DNA from: Methanobacteriota archaeon
Lineage (GTDB): Archaea; Thermoplasmatota; DTKX01; GCA-020343715
DNA length: 6,629 nt
Assembly (NCBI GenBank): GCA_030597775.1
Contig: JAUVRF010000099.1
Coordinates: 1 to 6,629, forward strand
Direction: 5' to 3'
Under the pieces are notes generated by a model, which worked only from the letters and a program-made list of their open reading frames with translations, was not told where the DNA came from and searched no databases. The position numbers were made by a program, and so were the translations under genes. Positions 1-5,431 of the stretch are shown here, one piece after another (position 1 is the stretch's first letter; each line of letters begins with the position of its first letter).

Positions 1-106
1 CCAGTTCCAACGCAGGTCCCTCCGTTCCGTTTATGGACGGCCTCCCTTCCGACCCCCGTTCCCGGTCGCTATCACCTCCGCCCTCCTGCCGGCCCAGCCC
101 CAGGCC
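1..106. other. Upstream region, C-rich, no gene assigned
   Basis: This stretch is rich in C and pyrimidines. The frame of the following gene stays open through it to the window edge (no stop codon), but the translation is rich in Pro, Arg and Ser with no acidic residue and does not look like the protein that follows. I see no Shine-Dalgarno site before the ATG at 107. The only AT-rich patch is TTTATGG near 30-36, a weak candidate for an archaeal TATA element. There is a 4-bp inverted repeat CCGT/ACGG around 27-40, too short to call. It may be a promoter region for a leaderless transcript or the coding start of a longer gene. Confidence 0.35.
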
Positions 107-1390
107 ATGGGCTACCACGACAAGGAGGACCCGGAGAACGAGATAAACCAGATAGTCGGTCTGGCCTTCGACTTCTTCGACCTGCCTCCCACCGAGAAGG
201 TCATCCTTGGGACCCACGGCATCATCTTCATCACCTCGCGGCCGGAGCACTTCTCCGAGCTGCTCAACTTCTATTCCTTCGTACGGAGTCTACAGATCTT
301 CCAGTCCATATTCTTCGCCAGGCTCCGACAGATGTGGGACATGGTCAAGGATGTAAGGAATAGCAACCTCCACCTCAAGAAGGAGGAGGACCTGGTCAGG
401 ATGGAGCAGGAGCTTTCCGAACTCAGCTCCAACATCGTGCTCATCGAGGAGCTCTCCAGCATGATGGCGGTCAGCTCCTCTGAGATGAAGAGGATCTGGT
501 CGGCCAACTCGGGATCCCTTGACATGGACAACAAGCGCCTGGCCGATAGGTTCGGCATCGACAGGGAGATCCATATCATCGGAGAGAAGATCAAGGACAT
601 GACGGGGGTCGCCGGTGGCCTTGTGGACGAGATCGGTGGGCTTCGGGACATGGTACAGACCCTCGCCGAGAAGCGGATGCGCGAGGTGTCCAAGCTGATG
701 GCCGACAACGTCCAGCAGGGATCCGAGGCCCAGCTGGCGATGGCGGCGAACGTGAAGGCGTCCAGGTACAGCGGGGCCGCACTCAAGATACTGTCGGCCA
801 TCTCGGCCGGGTTCCTGGGCATGAAGATATCGGACCTCGTCATGAAGGGTCTTGACGAGTGGAACGAGTCCGAATGGGGTCCGAACTGGGACCTCGGCGC
901 CAAGGGTTTCTACGGTGGATACATACAGGTGATCGTGGGATTCACCCTGTGGATCCTCATGACCATATTGTTCTTCCGCCTGATCAAGATCTCATCGGCC
1001 AAGATGAAGGAGGAGAAGCTGGCCAAGGACTACGTCCTCAACCTGCGCATCCCCATCGACGTGCGTTCGACACCCGAGAAGATCAAGGCGTACCTTGCAG
1101 ACAAGAGCATCACGTACCACAACGTGGAGATAACCGGCCACCGGGTGTCCTGGTACCACAAGCAGGAGAAGGGTGATGACAAGGTCTTCTACACCGTCAC
1201 CCTGTGCTTCGATGCGAAGGACGGCCATCTCTTCTACATCCACGCGAACACCGAGGACAAGAAGGGCGACGCCTTCTTCACCACGGAGTGGGTCCAGAGC
1301 GAGTTGCTCACATCGGGGCTGATAACCAAGGCCCAGGATGAGCACATCAGGGCACGGATGGGACTTCCCGCAGGAGGAGGTGAGTGGTGA
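107..1390 (+). CDS. Two-helix membrane protein with helical stalk; possibly a divergent CorA-like protein
   Basis: I do not recognise this 427-residue protein with certainty. An N-terminal mixed region (about 11-60, including hydrophobic stretches around 16-25 and 32-43) is followed by a long charged, mostly helical region (about 70-218) that looks like a coiled coil. Two predicted membrane helices lie at about 222-246 and 270-293, joined by a Trp- and acid-rich loop (247-268). Lys and Arg on the outer flanks of both helices suggest that both ends are cytoplasmic. A soluble domain of about 125 residues follows (303-427). The order of N-domain, long stalk helices, TM1, short loop, TM2 resembles CorA-type magnesium transporters, and Gly-Met-Lys at 238-240 sits near where those have Gly-Met-Asn. 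That is a weak architectural likeness, and CorA lacks such a C-terminal domain. The ATG at 107 is the only in-frame ATG before residue 76, but it has no ribosome binding site and the frame is open to the window edge, so the 5' end is unsure. The stop overlaps the next gene's start. Confidence 0.75.
   Translation: MGYHDKEDPENEINQIVGLAFDFFDLPPTEKVILGTHGIIFITSRPEHFSELLNFYSFVRSLQIFQSIFFARLRQMWDMVKDVRNSNLHLKKEEDLVRMEQELSELSSNIVLIEELSSMMAVSSSEMKRIWSANSGSLDMDNKRLADRFGIDREIHIIGEKIKDMTGVAGGLVDEIGGLRDMVQTLAEKRMREVSKLMADNVQQGSEAQLAMAANVKASRYSGAALKILSAISAGFLGMKISDLVMKGLDEWNESEWGPNWDLGAKGFYGGYIQVIVGFTLWILMTILFFRLIKISSAKMKEEKLAKDYVLNLRIPIDVRSTPEKIKAYLADKSITYHNVEITGHRVSWYHKQEKGDDKVFYTVTLCFDAKDGHLFYIHANTEDKKGDAFFTTEWVQSELLTSGLITKAQDEHIRARMGLPAGGGEW
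1376..1383 (+). promoter_or_regulatory. Shine-Dalgarno site deciding the start at 1390
   Basis: GGAGGTGA lies inside the end of the upstream membrane protein gene, 6 bases before ATG 1390. Upstream in-frame GTG codons at 1384 and 1387 abut or nearly abut this site, so ATG 1390 is the better start. Confidence 0.8.
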
Positions 1391-1950
1391 TGGACATAAC
1401 CGAGCTCTCTGATGATTCCAAGAGGCTGCTGATCCTCATCGACCACTTCTCCGAACCGGCCCATACCCGAAAGGAGCGGGAGATCTGGATCAAGAAGATA
1501 CCGCTGGCCGCTCTGATCAATCGGGGTGTGAGGAAGGGCACGTTCAAGGACTACGATACCGCCCCGACGCTGGTGGACTACAAGGGGACGACCAGGTTCG
1601 CCAACATCAGCAAGGAGGGCGAGGACGACGTGGTCGACATGCGTGAGATGGGGCTGGTGGAGAGGCTGAAATTGGCCACATCACACCACATCTACGTGTC
1701 CGCGTACAGGATAACCCCCGCGGGGAAGGACACCGTCAAGGACTTCGAGAAGAAGCATCACGCGGCGATCTCGAACATGCTCGCATGCAGAGAATGCGGT
1801 GGTGAGGTGGACATAGAGGCCCGGGATGACGCTCCCTATCTTATCTGTAAGGAGTGTGGTACGGATGAGAAGGTGGACATCTTCGACATCGACGAGGTGC
1901 CCTACGTCTCCCGCCCCAACTTCACGGAGATCTGGTTGCCACTGGATTGA
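1390..1950 (+). CDS. Zinc-ribbon protein of unknown function, coupled to the upstream membrane protein
   Basis: This 186-residue protein is not one I recognise. It has no signal peptide or membrane segment, so it should be cytoplasmic. The C-terminal part carries a four-cysteine zinc-ribbon pattern, Cys133-x2-Cys136 and Cys153-x2-Cys156, inside the short blocks CRECGG and CKECG. The first 130 residues are charged and mixed alpha/beta. The segment 82-122, ending in a YRITPAGKD-like stretch followed by a charged helix, resembles the wing and last helix of archaeal winged-helix domains, but this is only a resemblance. The start ATG shares its A with the TGA stop of the upstream gene and has a strong ribosome binding site, so the two are probably co-translated and may work together, for example as a membrane protein and its cytoplasmic partner. 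Nucleic-acid binding or protein-protein contact through the ribbon are both possible. Confidence 0.8.
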   Translation: MDITELSDDSKRLLILIDHFSEPAHTRKEREIWIKKIPLAALINRGVRKGTFKDYDTAPTLVDYKGTTRFANISKEGEDDVVDMREMGLVERLKLATSHHIYVSAYRITPAGKDTVKDFEKKHHAAISNMLACRECGGEVDIEARDDAPYLICKECGTDEKVDIFDIDEVPYVSRPNFTEIWLPLD

Positions 1951-2004
1951 GAGTTATCTATCGAAGGATCTATGACAAGGGATATTGACGGAAGGTGAGG
2001 TGGA

Positions 2005-2463
2005 ATGGGATTTCTGAAGAAGATGACGAGCGCCATCACTGGAGGCGGCGCCGACGTGAGCATAGAGTACCCCCCGGGACCGTTCAAGCAGGGCACGTCC
2101 ATCCCTGTAAAGGTCACTGTCGTCTCCACCGGAGGCGAGGTGAAGTCGGGCGGCGTGTTCGTTGACCTGCTGGCGAGGGAGCATGGAAGCGTCTTCGGTA
2201 GCCACCGGTGCGAGAAGTGTGGTCACGTCGACACCAGCAGCAAGGGCAAGGTGTCGAAGAAGACCGTCGACACGTCCTTCCCGGTAGGGCCCGCATTCGT
2301 GCTGCAGTCCAACGAGCGTAAGGAGTTCGAGGGACAGATCTCCATACCCGGTGGTCAGCCGTCGTACAAAGGGTCTATCAACCACGACTGGGAGATCCGA
2401 GGACGGTTGGAGGCATTCGGGAACGACCCCGACTCTGGGTTCAAGCACATCGAGGTCAAATAG
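2005..2463 (+). CDS. Small arrestin-fold-like (Spo0M-like) protein with a Cys/His knuckle
   Basis: This 152-residue protein has no membrane segment or clear signal peptide. After a short Lys-containing start, alternating beta-strand-like stretches (about 17-23, 32-41, 49-57) follow the pattern of arrestin N-domain or Spo0M-like beta sandwiches: a Pro/Gly turn with 'F-K-x-G', then 'I-P-V-K-V-T-V'. Near the end, a Q-P-S-Y-K-G motif (118-123) followed by a strand with W129 resembles the Pro-x-Ser-Tyr-x-Gly region of arrestin-like proteins. An inserted patch holds His67, Cys69, Cys72 and His74, which could bind one metal ion. Arrestin-like proteins usually act as adaptors or scaffolds, and I infer no substrate. 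The start is set by an AGGTGAGG ribosome binding site at about 1993-2000, 4 bases before the ATG. The 54-base gap after the previous gene could hold its own promoter, though I see no convincing TATA box. Confidence 0.7.
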   Translation: MGFLKKMTSAITGGGADVSIEYPPGPFKQGTSIPVKVTVVSTGGEVKSGGVFVDLLAREHGSVFGSHRCEKCGHVDTSSKGKVSKKTVDTSFPVGPAFVLQSNERKEFEGQISIPGGQPSYKGSINHDWEIRGRLEAFGNDPDSGFKHIEVK

Positions 2464-2475
2464 AACGGACCCGTC
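2464..2475. other. 12-base convergent intergenic gap
   Basis: The plus-strand arrestin-like gene stops at 2463 and the minus-strand DHH gene stops at 2476-2478. Only 12 bases separate them, with no T-tract on either strand. A small imperfect inverted repeat (ACGG-AC-CCGT, 2465-2474) is too short to be called a terminator. Transcripts from both sides must end inside the opposing gene or overlap. Confidence 0.6.
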
Positions 2476-3450
2476 CTATCGGGGGTCGAGCCCCTTCAGG
2501 ACCTCCATGGCCAGTTCCAGATAGGTCTGCTCCAGCTCTTCCACCGGGAGGGTCGCCTTGAAGCCCGCCGCTCCAGCGTGACCACCGCCGTCGCCCCCCG
2601 TCATCTTCGACAATCGCTGAAAGAACTCGCCCAGGTGGAGGCCCGCGTCCACGACCCGCCTGCTGGCCCTTCCCGTGAGGGAGGTGGTGTCGCCGTCCTC
2701 GCTGGCCACGATACCCACGTCGGCACCCATGTTGACAAGGTTTCGCGCGGCGGAGGCCTCGAAGGCACCGACCCTCGTCCTGGCCAGGATGAAGTTGCCG
2801 ATCTCGAAGTGCTCCGACCTGCGCGCCGCCTTGAGCATGGCGATGACCCTGGACCTGTCGTATACGGGCCTCTCGATGGCCTGCACCACATCGGCCAGCT
2901 CCAGACCGCCCTCCTCCAGTATCGTGAGGGTGTCAAGGAGGGCACTATTGGGTGCGATGCGGAATCGCTCGGTGTCGGCCATTATTCCAGCGACCATTGC
3001 CAGGGCGGCATCCGAGTTCACCTCCGCCCCCACTTCCACGGCCAGCCTGTGGATGATCTGGGCACAGGACGGTGAAGCGGGTTCGCAATGGTACCGGGTG
3101 TTGACGTCCGCCAAGGCGGAGTTCAGGATATGATGGTCAACGACTATCGAGCTTGAGAGGTACTTGTCGTATGGCTCGACCTGGCTGGGTGTGGCGGTGT
3201 CCACGAAGACGATCGGGTCGTAGGGGGAGCCCTCGTGGTCCACCTGGGGGTCGACCGTGACCTGGTAATGACCATCGAAGCTCTTGAGCAGGTTCTGGGC
3301 ACCCCGGCTGACGCTCTCTACGGCACCGATGGTAACGTTTGGGAACATCGCTGCCAGGGCTATCGAGCAGCCCATTGCGTCTATGTCCGCGTTCCTGTGG
3401 GACAATACCAGTGTTCTACCGGACCAGAGCTCGTCCAGCACGTTCGACAT
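2476..3450 (-). CDS. DHH/DHHA1 family phosphoesterase (RecJ/NrnA-like)
   Basis: This 324-residue protein belongs to the DHH phosphoesterase superfamily, manganese-dependent enzymes that hydrolyse nucleic acids or small nucleotides. With M1 at 3450, motif I is SHRNADIDAMG (His18, Asp22, Asp24), motif II has Asp84 in VFVDTA, motif III is the defining VDHH (Asp105, His106, His107), and motif IV has Asp159 in IMADTE. The C-terminal DHHA1 domain carries the substrate-binding glycine motif GGDGGGHAGAAGF (285-297). All expected catalytic residues are present, and the length fits NrnA-type nanoRNases or pAp phosphatases rather than the longer RecJ nucleases. It is the last gene of the exosome group, 61 bases after prefoldin beta. 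I infer, without proof, that it may finish off short RNA fragments left by the exosome. Longer in-frame starts at 3474 and 3573 exist but have poor ribosome binding sites; the 3573 version would also overlap prefoldin. Confidence 0.92.
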   Translation of the reverse strand: MSNVLDELWSGRTLVLSHRNADIDAMGCSIALAAMFPNVTIGAVESVSRGAQNLLKSFDGHYQVTVDPQVDHEGSPYDPIVFVDTATPSQVEPYDKYLSSSIVVDHHILNSALADVNTRYHCEPASPSCAQIIHRLAVEVGAEVNSDAALAMVAGIMADTERFRIAPNSALLDTLTILEEGGLELADVVQAIERPVYDRSRVIAMLKAARRSEHFEIGNFILARTRVGAFEASAARNLVNMGADVGIVASEDGDTTSLTGRASRRVVDAGLHLGEFFQRLSKMTGGDGGGHAGAAGFKATLPVEELEQTYLELAMEVLKGLDPR

Positions 3451-3457
3451 GATGAGG

Positions 3458-3465
3458 ACCTCCTC
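3458..3465 (-). promoter_or_regulatory. Shine-Dalgarno site deciding the DHH start
   Basis: Minus-strand GAGGAGGT lies 7 bases before the ATG at 3450. The alternative ATG at 3474 has only a weak GAGG 4 bases upstream, so the shorter protein, which begins just before motif I, is preferred. Confidence 0.75.
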
Positions 3466-3511
3466 GGATACCATCTGGCCTCGCCCCCGCCTGTCAGGGG
3501 ATCGAGTTGGC

Positions 3512-3877
3512 TCAGGACATGCCGCCTGCGGGGCCCTTGCCCAGGGCGACGGTGAGCTCGTTCCGGAGATCATCTACGGTCTTCTTGAGCGATTCCTCAT
3601 GCTTGGAGTAGCTCTTCACCTTGACCTCTAGCTCCTCGGAGCGCTCGATCAGGTCTGCCTTGAGGGTATCCACGTCCTTGACCTGGATCATGAGGGCGCC
3701 CGCGGACTTGTAGACCGCTGCACCCTCCTCAAGACCGTCCATGGCCTCCTTGGCGGAGTCGACCTCGGTCCTCTGCTGCTGTACCTGCTGGAGCTGTGCG
3801 CTCACTACCTGGAGCTGCTGGCTCAGTTGCTGGAACCTGGCGATCTTGTCCTGCAGCTGTTGGGGAATGTCGTTCGT
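3512..3877 (-). CDS. pfdB: Prefoldin beta subunit, probable ACG start codon
   Basis: Prefoldin is a cytoplasmic hexameric holdase chaperone (two alpha and four beta subunits) that passes unfolded proteins to the thermosome. The beta subunit is two long coiled-coil helices joined by a beta hairpin. Read from 3877, the protein is 121 residues, the normal family length. It starts T/M-NDIPQQLQDKIARFQQL, followed by a Gln-rich first helix, the family-typical AAVYKSAGALMIQV hairpin at about 54-67, a second charged helix, and a Gly-rich tail ending GPAGGMS. There is no ATG, GTG or TTG in frame between the stop of pcc1 (3893-3895) and the GTG at 3805, which would cut off most of the first helix. ACG at 3875-3877 sits exactly 6 bases after a strong AAAGGAGGG site and where homologues start, so I take it as the start. 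ATA at 3881-3883 lies only 1 base from GGAGG plus G and is less likely. A sequencing error or true ATG loss are the alternatives. Confidence 0.92.
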   Translation of the reverse strand, partial: TNDIPQQLQDKIARFQQLSQQLQVVSAQLQQVQQQRTEVDSAKEAMDGLEEGAAVYKSAGALMIQVKDVDTLKADLIERSEELEVKVKSYSKHEESLKKTVDDLRNELTVALGKGPAGGMS

Positions 3878-3883
3878 GTCTAT

Positions 3884-3892
3884 CCCTCCTTT
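3884..3892 (-). promoter_or_regulatory. Shine-Dalgarno site of prefoldin beta
   Basis: Minus-strand AAAGGAGGG follows the pcc1 stop codon directly. Its distance of 6 bases to ACG 3877-3875 matches the spacing seen at the other genes here (6-8 bases) and is the main reason for choosing that non-standard start codon. Confidence 0.75.
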
Positions 3893-4189
3893 TCATCCTC
3901 CCTGATGGGAAGGGGAGTCATAACTGTTATCTTTGAGCTGGTCGGCACCCTGGGCGACCTCCGCGGCCATCGAGGCCCACCGGAGGAAGGAGTTTATGGC
4001 GGCCCGGAGGGATGGCAGGTCCTCGGAGATGAGGTGGACATTGAGGTCGTCCTCTGTCCGTTCCAGCCTGGCGCTGACCCGGGGAAGACCACCTCCGGCC
4101 TCCACCGCTAGCGCTCCCTCCACTGCCTTTGCGACGGTCCCCTGGACCTCGAGTGATAGGGTGGCGGCGTACATGTCGCCGACATCCAT
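3893..4189 (-). CDS. pcc1: KEOPS complex subunit Pcc1
   Basis: Pcc1 is the small dimerising subunit of the KEOPS complex, which with Kae1, Bud32 and Cgi121 makes the t6A modification at position 37 of ANN-decoding tRNAs; in the complex it binds Kae1 and bridges two copies. The 98-residue protein shows the family pattern: a first strand (YAATLSLEV, 7-15), a helix with an A-x-A-x-E stretch (about 19-30), then RLERTEDDLNVHLISED (41-57) and the signature LRAAINSFLRW (61-71) near the end of the domain. About 20 polar residues follow, a little more than typical. The ATG at 4189 follows the rpoP stop codon with no base between, and a weak AAAGG lies before it inside rpoP. ATG at 4174 (residue 6) is a possible alternative start just before the first strand but has no ribosome binding site. 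Its place between rpoP and prefoldin beta is classic for this superoperon. Confidence 0.93.
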   Translation of the reverse strand: MDVGDMYAATLSLEVQGTVAKAVEGALAVEAGGGLPRVSARLERTEDDLNVHLISEDLPSLRAAINSFLRWASMAAEVAQGADQLKDNSYDSPSHQGG

Positions 4190-4327
4190 CTAGCGGGCCT
4201 TTATGACACGCTTCACGTTGGGTCGCTGCTTGTAGAAGATCTTGGAACCGCACTTCTCGCACTGGATGCCACCGACGGTGGAGATGTCAGTGAGGATGGT
4301 CAGCTTGCACTTGCCGCACTTGTACAT
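4190..4327 (-). CDS. rpoP: DNA-directed RNA polymerase subunit P (Rpo12)
   Basis: This 45-residue protein is the archaeal counterpart of eukaryotic Rpb12, a small zinc-binding subunit that sits with Rpo3 and Rpo10 on the outside of RNA polymerase and helps assembly and promoter opening. It begins MYKCGKCK and carries Cys4-x2-Cys7 and Cys23-x2-Cys26 (in IQCEKCGSKIFYKQRP), the normal zinc ribbon with the conserved C-G-S-K-I-F/L-x-K-x-R-P block. It ends in a basic tail (NVKRVIKAR). The length is normal for the family. A GGAGGAGG ribosome binding site lies at 4335-4342, within the end of rpl37ae, 7 bases before the ATG. The gap to the rpl37ae stop is 2 bases, and the stop abuts the pcc1 ATG. It is easily missed because it is so short. 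Confidence 0.96.
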   Translation of the reverse strand: MYKCGKCKLTILTDISTVGGIQCEKCGSKIFYKQRPNVKRVIKAR

Positions 4328-4329
4328 CT

Positions 4330-4632
4330 TCAGGCCTCCTCCTCGATCTCTGGCTCCTGGTTGATGATGTCCACGTGCGCATCACCCTTCACTGGCGTGT
4401 ACGACCGGGTGGCGACGTTGGGGGAGTAGGCACCCCCGGCGAACTTGAGATCACAACGGCGGCACTTCCAGATACCAGTGCTGACCCGCTTCACCGCCGC
4501 GTGTCGGCAGCGGGGGCACTCGTAGGACTGGTTCTTGGCGTTGGTCACAGTTGCGATCTGCTTCCGGAGGCGGACGCCGTAGCGCGGACCGTATCGGCCC
4601 GCGACGCCCACCTTCTTAGTCCGTCGGGTCAT
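4330..4632 (-). CDS. rpl37ae: 50S ribosomal protein L37Ae (eL43)
   Basis: This is a small zinc-binding protein of the large ribosomal subunit, shared by archaea and eukaryotes. The basic N-terminus (RRTKKVGVAGRYGPRYGVRLR, about 3-23) is the family signature that contacts 23S rRNA. The zinc ribbon follows with Cys39-x2-Cys42 and Cys57-x2-Cys60, spaced by KRVSTGIWKC, then the family block FAGGAYSP at 64-71. The core fits the family. Residues about 81-100 form an acidic tail (ending EPEIEEEA), longer than in many archaeal homologues, which usually end soon after the FAGGAY block. The gap after rrp42 is 19 bases, with a GGGGAGTGA-type site 9 bases or less before the ATG. Confidence 0.97.
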   Translation of the reverse strand: MTRRTKKVGVAGRYGPRYGVRLRKQIATVTNAKNQSYECPRCRHAAVKRVSTGIWKCRRCDLKFAGGAYSPNVATRSYTPVKGDAHVDIINQEPEIEEEA

Positions 4633-4651
4633 GTGCGCTCACTCCCCTGAC

Positions 4652-5431
4652 TCAATCCATGAGCTTGGGGCGGACCTTCTTGCCCAGGTCTCGGGAAAGC
4701 CCGACCACGTATTTAATCTCATCGATACTGAAGGAGCCGTTCAGCCCCTTCTGCATCGCCCGGATGTCGTCGTTCTCGTCGATGACGACAGTGAGACGCG
4801 CATCGGCGACCTCCTCCTCGTCAATGCTGGGGTCGACCATGACCTTGTTGCCCAGCTTGACGGCGGTGATGGACACCGGTGCGTGGAGGGGGCCAAGGGG
4901 AACGTCCTTCTTGGAATCGTCGATCTTGGACCATGGGATCTTGGCCGTCGAGAGGGCGGCCATGGCACCGTAGTTGAATGCATCGAACAGGTTGCCGTGC
5001 ATGTCGCTCGGGAGCATGTCGATGAAGATCATCCAAACCTTCTCGCCCTCCTCGATGCAGAGTGGGGCAAGGTCTATGGTCTCGCTCTCGCGGATCCCGC
5101 GGTCAACGACACGGGCCAGCTCGATCGCCGGCGGGCGTGGTGGCCCGCTCTCGAAGAGCGGTGACGCGATGGGTGCCAGTTCGGCGGTCGATATCAGGAC
5201 GCCCATGTTGGGGCGATCGGAGAAGGGAGTGCCCTGCTCGATCTTCACGCCGACGATGACCTGGGTCTTGCCCAGCTGGACCTTTGCGGAGCCTTCAGCG
5301 GAGGTGATGAAGGGCTTGGTCACGGTGACCTCCCTCATCTCGTCCATGGCACGACCGTCCAATCGGATGTCCTTCGCGGCCATAGAATGGATGTAATCCC
5401 TCTTGATGAAACTGACGATGTTCACTGGCAT
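4652..5431 (-). CDS. rrp42: Exosome complex subunit Rrp42
   Basis: Rrp42 is the non-catalytic RNase PH-fold partner of Rrp41. Three Rrp41-Rrp42 dimers form the hexameric ring of the archaeal exosome, which degrades RNA 3' to 5' with phosphate and can add tails. The 259-residue protein is full length. It shows the family start FIKRDYIHSMAAKDIRLDGR (8-27), VGVKIEQGTPFSDRPNMG (60-77), a basic RNA-binding loop with RVVDRGIRES (107-116), VWMIFIDMLPSDMHGNLFDA (132-151), and the Rrp42-type VMVDPSIDEEEVADARLTV (197-215), where Rrp41 carries its catalytic aspartates. The start ATG at 5431 shares its A with the rrp41 TGA and follows a perfect AGGAGGTGAT site; a GTG one codon upstream overlaps the end of rrp41 and is less likely. 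Tight overlap with rrp41 fits the 1:1 ratio needed in the ring. Confidence 0.97.
   Translation of the reverse strand: MPVNIVSFIKRDYIHSMAAKDIRLDGRAMDEMREVTVTKPFITSAEGSAKVQLGKTQVIVGVKIEQGTPFSDRPNMGVLISTAELAPIASPLFESGPPRPPAIELARVVDRGIRESETIDLAPLCIEEGEKVWMIFIDMLPSDMHGNLFDAFNYGAMAALSTAKIPWSKIDDSKKDVPLGPLHAPVSITAVKLGNKVMVDPSIDEEEVADARLTVVIDENDDIRAMQKGLNGSFSIDEIKYVVGLSRDLGKKVRPKLMD

Noticed and set aside
271..903. Long minus-strand open frame opposite the membrane protein gene
   Set aside because: Composition (Ser/Arg/Pro/Met-rich, no domain pattern) is that of an antisense frame in GC-rich coding DNA.
2465..2494. Hairpin terminators around the convergent stops
   Set aside because: Stems are only about 4 bp, lack a T-tract, and one lies inside the DHH coding end.
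2578..3133. Plus-strand open frames opposite the DHH gene
   Set aside because: The minus strand encodes all DHH and DHHA1 motifs; the plus frames show no family pattern or ribosome binding site.
3451..3573. Longer N-terminus for the DHH protein
   Set aside because: The added residues are Pro/Ser/Arg-rich, the 3573 start lies inside prefoldin beta, and the best ribosome binding site belongs to ATG 3450.
3512..3805. Prefoldin beta starting at GTG 3805
   Set aside because: It drops conserved N-terminal residues and has no ribosome binding site; this GTG reads as an internal valine.
3860..3896. ATG at 3896 overlapping the pcc1 stop as prefoldin start
   Set aside because: It is in another frame and gives an Arg/Pro-rich peptide unlike prefoldin; it could join prefoldin only by a frameshift, for which I see no slippery site.
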